Positions 34,393 to 44,120 of a stretch of DNA of 64,000 nucleotides are shown here, piece by piece. Where the stretch lies: positions 3,278,880 through 3,342,879 of the forward strand of contig NW_003314261.1 of assembly GCF_000143415.4 (NCBI RefSeq), in the 5' to 3' direction. The first letter of the stretch is position 1. Each line of letters begins with the position of its first letter. The stretch is from Selaginella moellendorffii (lineage: Eukaryota; Streptophyta; Lycopodiopsida; Selaginellales; Selaginellaceae). The notes beneath the pieces are model-generated. The model was not told the origin of the DNA. It did no database searches and saw only the letters and a list, made by a program, of their open reading frames with translations. The position numbers and the translations under genes were made by a program.

Positions 34393-35525
34393 TATAGCGC
34401 ACGTGGTTTTTACCCTTTATCCTATGGTGATTTACCATAGGATAACACCATGAAGTGGAACCTAAACCCTCTTTGTGCCACATGTTACATGCCACGTGTC
34501 TAAAGGACAGTGGTGCAGAACCCGAGTTTCAGAGCCTTGGGCCAGTGAACGAAGGAACGGTGCCAAACTCCCAATCTTGGAGCCAAGGAGTGACGAAACC
34601 GAACCACAGAGCAACTCCCAAGCATATAGCCCAAGGAGCAAAGGGACAGGAGCCTGGAGCGACTTGGAACAGTCCTGGAGCAACCAGCATCCTAATGCTA
34701 GGACCAGCACGCAAAACGGAGCCAAACAGAATTTGGCACTATTTCGGCATACCGGTGGCTTAACGTGAGGATATGGGTACTCCACTTGCTAGCATGGAAT
34801 GGAACTTGGGCTTAGACCCAAGCCTGACGTAGAACAAGGATAGGCTCGCAAGCGGGAGCTAGACTATGCCTAAAGTTGGTCGTCCATGCCCGACCTACCC
34901 ACTATCCCTATTATACATTTGGAACCCCCCTCCCCCCCCCCCCCCCCCCCTTTGAGGAACACACACTTTGGGCTTTCACCCCAAGCCTCCCTTAGTACCA
35001 GGAGTTAGTCTTTGGGACAAGCTCAAAACTTCCTAAATATGGACTGGTGTTAGAATGCGAATTTGGACACGAGATGAACACCATTGTGTTCAGGCCCATT
35101 TCTACATTCCGCAGATATGCCAAATGAGCAAATCTAGACACTTTCCATAAATAGCATTTGGGACTGAAATAAGACCAACACAAAAGGCATGATAGCGAGG
35201 GTGTTTGGCAGACAAGGTAAGCTATCATCCAGCGATATTGAGGGACCAATCTCAATACGCGAGGGTTTTTGTCAAGCCAGTGCAAGACAGAGCAAAAAAG
35301 AACTAACAAGCCGGGCCGAGTATGCTCAGCTAAATAAACACTTAGGAATTCCTTCCTTATGCTTATCCGGCTAAGTACAGATACTAAGCCCAGTTTACTA
35401 ACACTTGAACAAGAGGGGCCAATAAAGGGAACTAGCAATACCAACCTCCTGTGGCAGTAAGGAAAGAGTGTCCGTAAGGACTGGCCGACAGGTAACTTTC
35501 GATACCCGAAGTCACATTCGCGACA
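34393..35525 (-). repeat. Left LTR of element B (3' LTR in element orientation)
   Basis: Direct repeat of 47,981-49,265. It contains a perfect palindromic segment (CCTATGGTGATTTACCATAGG near 34,420-34,440), the shared TATTATACATTTGGAACCCC module, and a long C run at about 34,933-34,950. It ends GCGACA. Confidence 0.8.
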
Positions 35526-36572
35526 GTCTCCCCCTCCTTGGGAAGATTGACGTCCTTGTCGATGCATACTCGAGTCTAGAATACCGCCAAGGAAACAACT
35601 CCAGAAAAAGTTCACGGTACTCACACTATGTGAGAAATGCATCGACTTAAATGAGTTAGGAGGCAACCTCTTTGTCTAACGCAGATGCACTACCCACTCA
35701 GACACCTTCCGGCCATCACTGACAAGGAAATGACTAATGGAGTCAACCACCCTTGCTGCGCTAGGAGTCACCCAACTTACAAAAGTGTGATACGCCCCTA
35801 CCCGCAGGTGGCATAGAGAGAGAAGCCAGAGGCCCCAACCCTCCTGAGCAAAGAAACCAAACTTGTCGGTAAGGTTTAGATAGACTACTGTCAACATGCA
35901 GTTAGAGTTGTTTACATGGTCACGCCCTTTAAATTTAATAAGGAACATCGACAAAGAGGCGGGTTATGTGACTAGTTGACAGTAGCTACCCCATGACTAG
36001 AGATTTCACCATGCACACGAAGTGCCAAAGCTAGTCTACCTATACTGGCCCAAACTTAAAGATCAATATATGGACTATATCAAAGTCATAAAAAATGATA
36101 TCTTAGAAATTTAATTATTAGTGAATAAAGTGTAGATTAGAACACAAAAGTATTCCAAGTAAGTTATCATTAGATAAATTAGTATTATAGTATAGAAACT
36201 ACCAAGATCACTATAGTTGGTAAATATAAGATTCACCATTCTACAAAATTCAATAGCTAATATATCATCAAGGAAACGCAATGATAAAACTTAACTACCG
36301 AAGGTTGTAGATAGTATGCCAAATAATTTACGAAAGATAACTCAAAGAACACTAAGTATCATTGACTGGTAAGCAAAATGCTCGCGAATGTATTACCCGA
36401 AAGAAATAACATCCTAATCTATCAGAACTAACTTGAGCAACAACCAACAGAACATAATGAATGTGGTAAGACCAACAAACACTTAGTCATGCCAACCATT
36501 GCACCAGCCAATCTGAAAAAATCCCAGTCAACAATACTAAAGAACTCAAGTTGCCTTAGCAAGCATTAGCAA
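35526..36572 (-). other. Internal region of element B, left part
   Basis: Non-coding as far as I can see; only short unrelated frames. It ends at the CATCG target duplication of the nested chromovirus. Confidence 0.5.
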
Positions 36573-36577
36573 CATCG
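36573..36577. repeat. Target-site duplication CATCG, left flank of chromovirus A1
   Basis: CATCG directly precedes TGTAAGCC and occurs again at 44,116-44,120 after the right LTR. Confidence 0.9.
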
Positions 36578-37734
36578 TGTAAGCCACAAATTTTTCCTTT
36601 CCACTTTGCCAGCTTACCTCGCCTATCCGTCCAACACTGCCTTGGCTTTTGCTAAGTTCCCTCGCCAAGGTTCTCACCTATGGTACCAGCTCCTACTTGG
36701 TTTCAGCTACTCACTGCACGAGCAACGGAGTGTTAGCCATCCTTCCATGGATTCCCAAATCACTCCCAATCCCCCTCCCTGGGTTAGACTGGACTTAAGG
36801 TTTGGCTACACTCCCCACAAGCACAAGCAGCCAAGCACACCAAGCTTCCAGGTTCCTAACATCCCTTGGTACCACAAGACTTGATCATGGGACCCTCTAA
36901 ATCCCAAGTCTTGAGTGCAACACTTGCTTCGGGATGCCGGGGCGAAACACCGTGGCCTAGCGGCCCGGTATGGGTACCTCTCGCCCCCCACTTCCATCCC
37001 GAAGGAAGGCCCAAGCCCCTAGGAAGGGCGAGGACCAATGAGCCGCATGGTACTCAAGTGGGGCACCACTCCACATGAGCCGGGAGCACCGCAATCGGTT
37101 TCCCTTTCGGGAGTGGGAGCTGCTCTTGAGCACTTCCTTGGATGGCCCCTCCGGCACCAGCCAAGTCTATGCTCACTCCCACCCAAGGCCCCTCGGTCCC
37201 AGTCCCAACCTCAAGTCGGTTTGGAAGCCCAACTAGAGAGTCCCTTCAAAACTGGTTCCTGGACCTCACTATCCCTACTATACTTTTGGAACCCCCTGCA
37301 GCCCCCCCCCCCCCCCCCCCCTGGGAGACGCACGCTTTGGGCTTTCACCCCTTGACCCGTATTAGTATTTGGACTTAGTCTCTGGCTCGATCTCGGACCC
37401 GATTTCGGATCCGACTTCGGATTCGGGTTCTGACTCGATCACGGACTCGATCTCGGACCCGATCTCGGACCCGACCTCAGACTCGACCTCGGACTCGGTC
37501 TTGGACCCGATTTCGGATCTCGGACTCCGTCTCGAACTCGGTCTCGAACTCGGACTCGAACTCGGTCCCCGAGTCGGTCTCGGACTCTATTCCGGACTCT
37601 ATCTCGAACTCGGTCCTAGAGTCGGTCTTGGACTCGATCCTCGACTTGGTCCCATCCGATGAACTCTTTGTCATTTCGGTCAAGCTTTTGGGGATCCTTT
37701 AGCCTACGACATCTCGGGGAGTCGGTTCCTTACA
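36578..37734 (-). repeat. 3' LTR of A1
   Basis: TG...CA borders (TGTAAGCC to CCTTACA on the plus strand). It contains a C20 run (about 37,302-37,321) and a CTCGGA-type hexamer array (37,385-37,660). The copy at 42,970-44,115 has a C10 run at the same place. Confidence 0.93.
37385..37660 (-). repeat. Hexamer array (CTCGGA/CTCGAA) in LTR U3 of A1
   Basis: About 45 imperfect 6-bp units, CTCGGACTCGATCTCGGACCCG-like, with no obvious coding use. The same array is in the other LTR (43,758-44,040) and in A2 (49,270-49,460). Confidence 0.8.
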
Positions 37735-38137
37735 ACACCACCACCCATAGAAGAAGTTCGAGGCCCACATCGAACGTCTCGTTTTATCCTACGACTTGTT
37801 GTCCATGTCTCCGGGGGCATCCCCCCACTTAGCGGTGTGCCTAAGTTAGCCTCCCCGGCCAAGAGCCCATGACAACGGAATATAGGTGTCCCTATACTCC
37901 TCACCTCACCACGCCCTAGTATAGGGTTGGAACTTGAACCCAGCCTTGCTTTACTAGGGGGTTGGGACTCGAACCCAACCTCCGTAGAATACGTCTACAG
38001 ATTCGACATCCCCGCAGGGAGTCGGGCGTAGTGCCCTACGCCTGGTCGACCTATCCAACCCATGCTAATTAGCTTACCTTTGGCGCGCCTTCGGGTCCCA
38101 ACATATGCCACTTGCTCAACTTTGCAAATTGATATTT
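37735..38137 (-). other. A1 region between pol and 3' LTR, with polypurine-like tract and tRNA B-box-like motifs
   Basis: Non-coding. GGGTTCGAGTCCCAACC and GGGTTCAAGTTCCAACC (minus strand, about 37,930-37,980) match the Pol III B-box consensus. GGGTGGTGGTG directly before the LTR may serve as the plus-strand primer, although it is not pure purine. Confidence 0.45.
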
Positions 38138-41100
38138 TTAATTGAATTTTGCATAAGTACATAAAATTCTGCCTTGCAGAAATTCCTCCACTAAATCTCG
38201 TGCGTTCGCTAGGTTCTCCTCCGGTTCCCATGTTGCTTCGCAGTGTGGAAATCCTTTCCACTTCACATGGAACTCTCTCACCTCGCGTCCTTGTCGCTTG
38301 CTCTTGCGCGCATTGAGGATGGCCTCGACTTCGTATTCCTCTTCCCCTTGGATAACCTCAGGTAAAGGTCTCACTTGGTCCTTGCGAAGCGGATCCTCAA
38401 AGTACGGCTTGAGTAAGTTCACGTGGAACACTGGGTGCATCTTCCCCATCTCTCGAGGAAGTCGGAGTCGGTAAGCCACTTTACCGATTCGTGCCTCAAT
38501 TTCATAAGGCCCCGCGAACCTGCTTAAGGAACTCAAGATCAATTCATTTACAGGAATACATGCATCTTTACCTTTGGGTCAACTTTTGGCTGATCCAGCT
38601 TGGTAGTCTGAGGTTCTTGGTGTTCAGCCACACCTTCTCCCCAGCTTGGAACTCCACATCCCGACGCTTTTGGTTCGCGTACTTAGTTTGCCTTTGTTGA
38701 GCCCGTTCCAAGGAATCCCTCACTAGATTCCAAATGTTGAGTCTTTCCGCCGTGAATGCCTCCACTGCGGGTAACTCTCCATGATACTCGGCCACGCCGA
38801 GTTCCACAGGACCTTCAATAGCTCGCCCATTGATGACTTCCCATGGACTCACCCCGATGCTTGAGTGTGGTGAGTTGTTATAACACATTTCCGCAAGTCC
38901 CAAATGACTTACCCAGTCGGTCTGGTCTCCCGAGACATAGCATCGCAAATAATCCTCCAACTGCCTATTCACCCTTTCCGTTTGTCCGTCTGTCAAGAAG
39001 TGTTAGTGCCATCAATCTTGACTTAATACCCATTACCTGTCTGTGGGTGATAGGCTGTGCTGAATTTCAATTTGGTGCGATACTGTTCTAGGAGTGTCCT
39101 CCAGAACCTACTAGTGAAGATCTTATCTCGATCTGAGATAATCTCTTCCGGCCTTCCCCGCACTCGAACCACTTGTTCGAAGAACAGCTTCGCCACACCT
39201 TCCGCATCCACGTCCGTTGTGGTGGGTATGAAATGTGCCATCTTTGAAAATCGGTCCACCACCACGAATATCGCATCGAACCCCTCGCTTGGGGGTAGTC
39301 CCGTGATGAAGTCCATCGTAAGACATTTCCACGGGCGATCTGGAATTGGGATGCTTTGCAACAAGCCCCCACTAGCCTTAGTCACGGCTTTGACCTGCTG
39401 ACATGTTGGACATGTCTTTACATAGTCTTGGACGTCCTTAGCCATATCTGGCCAATGGTACTTCCTCTTGAGTAAGCCCATCGTCTTGGGCACTCCGCCG
39501 TGTCCCACAAGAGGTCCGTCATGACACTCTTCTAAGGCCACCTTCCTTAGTTCCCCTTCTGGAACATACACCCTCGTTTGCTTGTAATAAATGAGTCCGT
39601 TGCGTTCCGCATAGCCCGTTTTCTCTTCCGTTGGCAGCTCACCTCTCTGGTGAGCTTCCCGCGCCTCTAGATTCCTCAGCAACACTTCTTGTGCTAGACC
39701 ATCGTTCTCATATGCTGTCCGCACATCGTCCCAGAAGGTTGCTGTTGCGCTGGATATTGCCAACTTCAAGCTCGCTTTTCGACTTAGCGCATCCGCCACG
39801 ATGTTGCTCTTCCCAGGCTTGTACAGAATTTCGCAATCAAACTCGGCCAAGGCATTGGCCCACCGACCTTGTTTCCCTCTTAGGTCGGGCTGTGACAAGA
39901 AGTGTTTCGTTGCCACATTGTCCGTGTAAACCTTGAAGTGTCTCCCAAGGTAGTGTCGCCACTCCTTGAGTGCCTTGACCACCGCAAACAATTCCTTCTC
40001 ATGGGCAGGCCACTTCCGTTGAGCCTTGTCCAGCTTCTTCGAGAAGAACGCTACCGGATGGTTGTCTTGCTTCAGAACTGCGCCCAACGCAAAGTCCGAA
40101 GCATCCGTTTCTACCTCAAAGTCCTTACCAAAGTCTGGCAATGCCAATACGGGAGCCTTCCTCAACTTCCCTTTGAGGTGGACGAATGCCGCCTCGCATT
40201 CTGCTGTCCATACCATCTTCCCTTTTCCTGTTTGGTCCGTTAAGGGCAGGGCTACTCTCGAATAGTGTCTGATAAACTTTCGATAGTAGTTGCATAGCCC
40301 CAGGAACGCCCTCAACTCATGTACATTCGATGGTCGCTCCCATTCCTGGATCGCTTGGACCTTCTCCGGGTCCACCTTGAGCCCGTCCTGGCCCACCACA
40401 TGCCCGAGAAACTTTACCTCTTGTTGAGCAAAGTCACATTTGCTCTCTTTAGCATACAGCTTGTGTTCCCTTAGTTTCTCAAACACCTTCGCCAAGTGTT
40501 CGGCATGCTCTTCTAGCGTCTCGCTATAGATCAGGATGTCGTCGATATAGACGACCACGAAGTGATCCAGATAGGGTACAAAGACGTGGTTCATTAGCGC
40601 CGAAAACGTTGCCGGCGCATTACATAGCCCGAAGGGCATCACCAGAAACTCAAAGCTCCCATACCTCGTTCGACAGGTTGTTTTCTCAACATCTTCCTCG
40701 GCTACCCTGATCTGGTAGTATCCTGACCTTAGGTCAATCCTCGAGAAGTATTTTGCCTTTCCCAACCTATCGATCAGGTCCTCAATCCTTGGCAAAGGGT
40801 ACTTGTTCTTCTTTGTATACTTGTTGAGCAAGCGGTAGTCTATGCACATGCGCATAGATCCATCTTTCTTTTTCACAAATAACACCGGCGCCCCATACGG
40901 CGACTTGCTCAACCTAACATACCCTTTGTCCACCAACTCCTCTAGTTGGCACTTGAGCTCCTTGAGTTCTTTTTCGTTCAAACGATAAGGGGGACGAACC
41001 ACTGCCTCAGCACCCTCGACCAGCTCAATCTTATGTTCTATTGGTCGTGCTGGGGGCAGCCCCGCCGGTAGCTCCTCCGGCATGGTATCCTGGAATTGGT

Positions 41101-41920
41101 CCAACACCCGCTGGATCACTAAAGGCACTTCTTCCGTTCTTGTCTTTTTGTCACTCTTCACCGAGAGTAAGCACAAAAAGGCTGCCTTAGTTCCTTTAGT
41201 GAGTTGTCCTCTCGTGGACACCAGGTTTAAGCAGGATTCTTTGGCCTTGCTTTGCCCTACCTTTAGATCCTGGGCTTCCACCCTAGATCTTCTTCCTTGG
41301 GCATTCGCCAGTACCACAAGGTTCCTACCTTGTCCATGTAGGGCTACCACGAACCGATTGAACCAATCCATTCCGAAGATCACGTCAAATCCCGCCATGT
41401 CCAACACGGTGAAATCCATGTCTACCTTCCATGTCCCTACTTCGACTTTCGCTTGTCGAAGTACCTCATCGGTGCTTTGGCTACCTTGAACAAACTCTAT
41501 AGTCCTTGGTTCGCCTAGCCGCTGCACCGTTAGTCCGGCTTGCCGGACTATGTCTGCAGCCACAAAATTATCCGAAGCACCCGTGTCAATAAGGATCTTA
41601 ACAAAGCTACCTCCGAGCTTCCCTCGGAGGGCTAGTAGATGTCGCGAACGACTCTCTACCAAAGTTGCTCGCGTAATGAGTAACTTTGAGTTAGGGACTG
41701 GATCACATACCTCATTTTGGACTTCGCCCGACTTGATGGCCATATTGGCTCTGGCCTTCTTCGGGTAGGGACATTCCCTCGAAAAGTGTCCCGCTTCACC
41801 GCAGTTATAGCATACGTTGTTTCCCACGCTGCTATATGACTTGACCTTCTTATCCGTGGGTTTGTCTCTTTTCGCTTGACTCCCCCACGTACTTGCTCGC
41901 TGGCCACCGGATTTGCCTTT
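38138..41920 (-). CDS. pol: A1 pol: zinc knuckle, protease, RT, RNase H, integrase, chromodomain
   Basis: The frame runs 41,920-39,037, then 38,989-38,572, then 38,519-38,138, if two GT-AG segments are removed. Visible motifs in order: [14 protein letters not shown] zinc knuckle; protease [13 protein letters not shown] with YIDDILIYS; RNase [14 protein letters not shown]; integrase HHCC ([16 protein letters not shown]); catalytic MDFITGLP and [19 protein letters not shown]; and a chromodomain ([29 protein letters not shown]). It is in the same frame as gag and separated only by TAG at 41,921. Unspliced, the frame ends at 39,023, just after the HPQTG of the integrase core. Chromodomains of this group target insertion to heterochromatin. 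Confidence 0.92.
38520..38571 (-). other. Probable 52-nt intron 2 in A1 integrase
   Basis: On the minus strand it begins GTAAAG and ends TTAAGCAG. Removing exactly these bases joins a phase-2 exon end to [12 protein letters not shown], the expected integrase continuation; unspliced, a TAA follows at once. No other removal tried keeps the conserved text. Confidence 0.75.
38990..39036 (-). other. Probable 47-nt intron 1 in A1 integrase
   Basis: On the minus strand it begins GTAATG and ends CTTGACAG, with a CTAAC branch-site match 12 bases before the acceptor. Exact removal restores the conserved [13 protein letters not shown] run of the integrase core. It is flanked by a GACAG direct repeat (exon side and acceptor side). 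Confidence 0.8.
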
Positions 41921-42910
41921 CTAAAATCCCGAGGACTCATTCTTAGAGAAACTCTTCTTGAATTTCCCCCTGCTATATGTTCCCCTCGGTTTGGCCCCTT
42001 TGTGAAACGTGGATCCCGACCCCGTCGTGTTCCCCTTTCGCAGGTTATCGTTGAAATGCACCTTGATGGCCGCATCCAACGCTTCCTTGTAGTTGGTCGG
42101 GTTCCAGCGCATCACCTCACCGCGAGCCCAGGTTTGCAAACCTGATATAAAGGCATGGAACACATCCATATCCCCCATGTCCGTGACAAGTATCCTCTTT
42201 GCCATGAACCCATTCACATATTCCTGGATGGTTCCAGTCTGCTTCAGCCTACTCAGCTCATCTCTCAGATGCAGAGTGGCATTCGGAGGAACGTATGTCG
42301 CGCGGATCCTCGCCTTCATCATGTCCCAGGTGGCCACCGGTCCTTCGTTGGCCTCCGTTGTTCTCCACCAAGACTTGGCATTATCTGCCAAGTATGGTTT
42401 TGCACATGGGACCTTCTCCGAGCTCGGTAACCGTAACGCTCGGAAGTAGTCCTCCATATTGTAAAACCAATCCTCCACAACCTTATAGTCGTTCACTCCC
42501 TTGAACACCGGTGGGGGCTTTGGTTTGTACTTGGGAACTGCCTGAGGGACTGATTCCACTTCGGTCTGTTCGACCTTGTCTGGTTTTGCCTCAGTCCCTG
42601 CCGAAGGGTCCGCACCTTCTGCGCTGCCAGCATCCGCAGTCTTTCGCCTTTTCTTCCGCTTCTCGTCACGCTTTAGCTTGCGTACGAGAGTCTCCAGCAG
42701 GGCATTGGTCTGCGCCAATTGACCTTCTAGAACGTCCAATCGAGCCTTGGACGACCGAACCTCGCCACCGGACTCCTGTTTGGAAGTTTCCTCACTAGAG
42801 TCCTCCTCATGCAAGGATTCCTCATCCATAGCCTCTTGTTCGACCAGAGGCTCCAGCTCTGGCGGAGGTTCTGTCTTCGCCTGGGTTCGCTTACGCCCTG
42901 CCCTTGCCAT
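41921..42910 (-). CDS. gag: A1 gag (capsid) ending at in-frame TAG
   Basis: 329 codons from the ATG at 42,910. An acidic/basic N-terminal part (LVEQEAMDEESLHEEDSSEE, KRDEKRKKRRK) is followed by the capsid region (FKGVNDYKVVEDWFYNMEDYF, KSWWRTTEANEGPVATW, GTIQEYVNGFMAKR, YKEALDAAIKVHFNDN). The stop TAG (41,921-41,923) lies before the zinc knuckle, so the nucleocapsid would need readthrough or a revertant copy. The frame after the stop is the pol frame. Confidence 0.9.
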   Translation of the reverse strand: MARAGRKRTQAKTEPPPELEPLVEQEAMDEESLHEEDSSEETSKQESGGEVRSSKARLDVLEGQLAQTNALLETLVRKLKRDEKRKKRRKTADAGSAEGADPSAGTEAKPDKVEQTEVESVPQAVPKYKPKPPPVFKGVNDYKVVEDWFYNMEDYFRALRLPSSEKVPCAKPYLADNAKSWWRTTEANEGPVATWDMMKARIRATYVPPNATLHLRDELSRLKQTGTIQEYVNGFMAKRILVTDMGDMDVFHAFISGLQTWARGEVMRWNPTNYKEALDAAIKVHFNDNLRKGNTTGSGSTFHKGAKPRGTYSRGKFKKSFSKNESSGF

Positions 42911-42953
42911 CTCCCAGCAATCCGCCTCTATCCTTTGCTAGAACTGAGGAGAA

Positions 42954-42966
42954 GGCTCCGATACCA
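42954..42966 (-). other. Primer-binding site of A1 (initiator tRNA-Met)
   Basis: TGGTATCGGAGCC on the minus strand, three bases from the LTR end. It is complementary to the 3' end of plant initiator tRNA-Met apart from one A/G difference (TGGTATCAGAGC is usual). Confidence 0.85.
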
Positions 42967-42969
42967 AAT

Positions 42970-44115
42970 TGTAAGCCACAAATTTTTCCTTTCCACTTTG
43001 CCAGCTTACCTCGCCTATCCGTCCAACACTGCCTTGGCTTTTGCTAAGTTCCCTCGCCAAGGTTCTCACCTATGGTACCAGCTCCTACTTGGTTTCAGCT
43101 ACTCACTGCACGAGCAACGGAGTGTTAGCCATCCTTCCATGGATTCCCAAATCACTCCCAATCCCCCTCCCCGGGTTAAACTGGACTTAAGGTTCGGCTA
43201 CACTCCCCGCAAGCACAAGCAGCCAAGCACACCAAGCTTCCAGGTTCCTAACATCCCTTGGTACCACAAGACTTGATCATAGGACCCTCTAAATCCCAAG
43301 TCTTGAGTGCAACACTTGCTTCGGGACGCCGGGGCGAAACACCGTGGCCTAGCGGCCCGGTATGGGTACCTCTCGCCCCCCACTTCCATCCCGAAGGAAG
43401 GCCCAAGCCCCTAGGAAGGGCGAGGACCAATGAGCTGCATGGTACTCAAGTGGGGCACCACTCCACATGAGCCGGGAGCACCGCAATCGGTTTCCCTTTC
43501 GGGAGTGGGAGCTGCTCTTGAGCACTTCCTTGGATGGCCCCTCCGGCACCAGCCAAGTCCATGCTCACTCCCACCCAAGGCCCCTCGGTCCAGTCCCAAC
43601 CTCAAGTCGGTTTGGAAGCCCAACTGGAGAGTCCCTTCAAAACTGGTTCCTGGACCTCACTATCCCTACTATACTTTTGGAACCCCCTGCAGCCCCCCCC
43701 CCTGGGAGACGCACGCTTTGGGCTTTCACCCCTTGACCCGTATTAGTATTTGGACTTAGTCTCTGGCTCGATCTCGGACCCGATTTCGGATCCGACTTCG
43801 GATTCGGGTTCGGACTCGATCACGGACTCGATCTCGGACCCGATCTCGGACCCGACCTCGAACTCGACCTCGGACTCGGTCTTGGACCCGATTTCGAATC
43901 TCGGACTCCGTCTCGAACTCGGTCTCGAACTCGGACTCGAACTCGGTCCCCGAGTCGGTCTCGGACTCGATTCCGGACTCTATCTCGAACTCGGTCCTAG
44001 AGTCGGTCTTGGACTCGATCCTCGACTTGGTCCTATCCGATGAACTCTTTGTCATTTCGGTCAAGCTTTTGGAGATCCTTTAGCCTACGACATCTCGGGG
44101 AGTCGGTTCCTTACA
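42970..44115 (-). repeat. 5' LTR of A1 (promoter LTR)
   Basis: Near-identical to 36,578-37,734. In element orientation the order is TGTAAGG, hexamer array, GGGTGAAAGCCCAAAGC, G-run, CCAAAAGTATAGTAGGG (TATA-like), then the R/U5 part. Confidence 0.93.
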
Positions 44116-44120
44116 CATCG
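44116..44120. repeat. Target-site duplication CATCG, right flank of A1
   Basis: Second copy of CATCG (see 36,573-36,577). Confidence 0.9.

Larger units (their letters stand above)
36578..44115 (-). mobile_element. Chromovirus A1: nearly intact Ty3/gypsy LTR retrotransposon with chromodomain
   Basis: It has LTRs 36,578-37,734 and 42,970-44,115, 5-bp target duplication CATCG, initiator-Met PBS, and one minus-strand gag-pol frame in the order capsid, zinc knuckle, protease, RT, RNase H, integrase, chromodomain, so it belongs to the chromovirus branch. By eye the LTRs differ by about 17 substitutions plus small indels over ~1.14 kb, mostly transitions, which means a recent insertion. Defects or peculiarities are a TAG at 41,921-41,923 and two intron-like interruptions in integrase (38,990-39,036 and 38,520-38,571). 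It is inserted in element B. Confidence 0.93.

Noticed and set aside
34455-34785. Two ~100-codon frames repeated at 48,050-48,373
   Set aside because: They lie in the LTRs of element B and exist on both strands; similarity is due to the LTR duplication.
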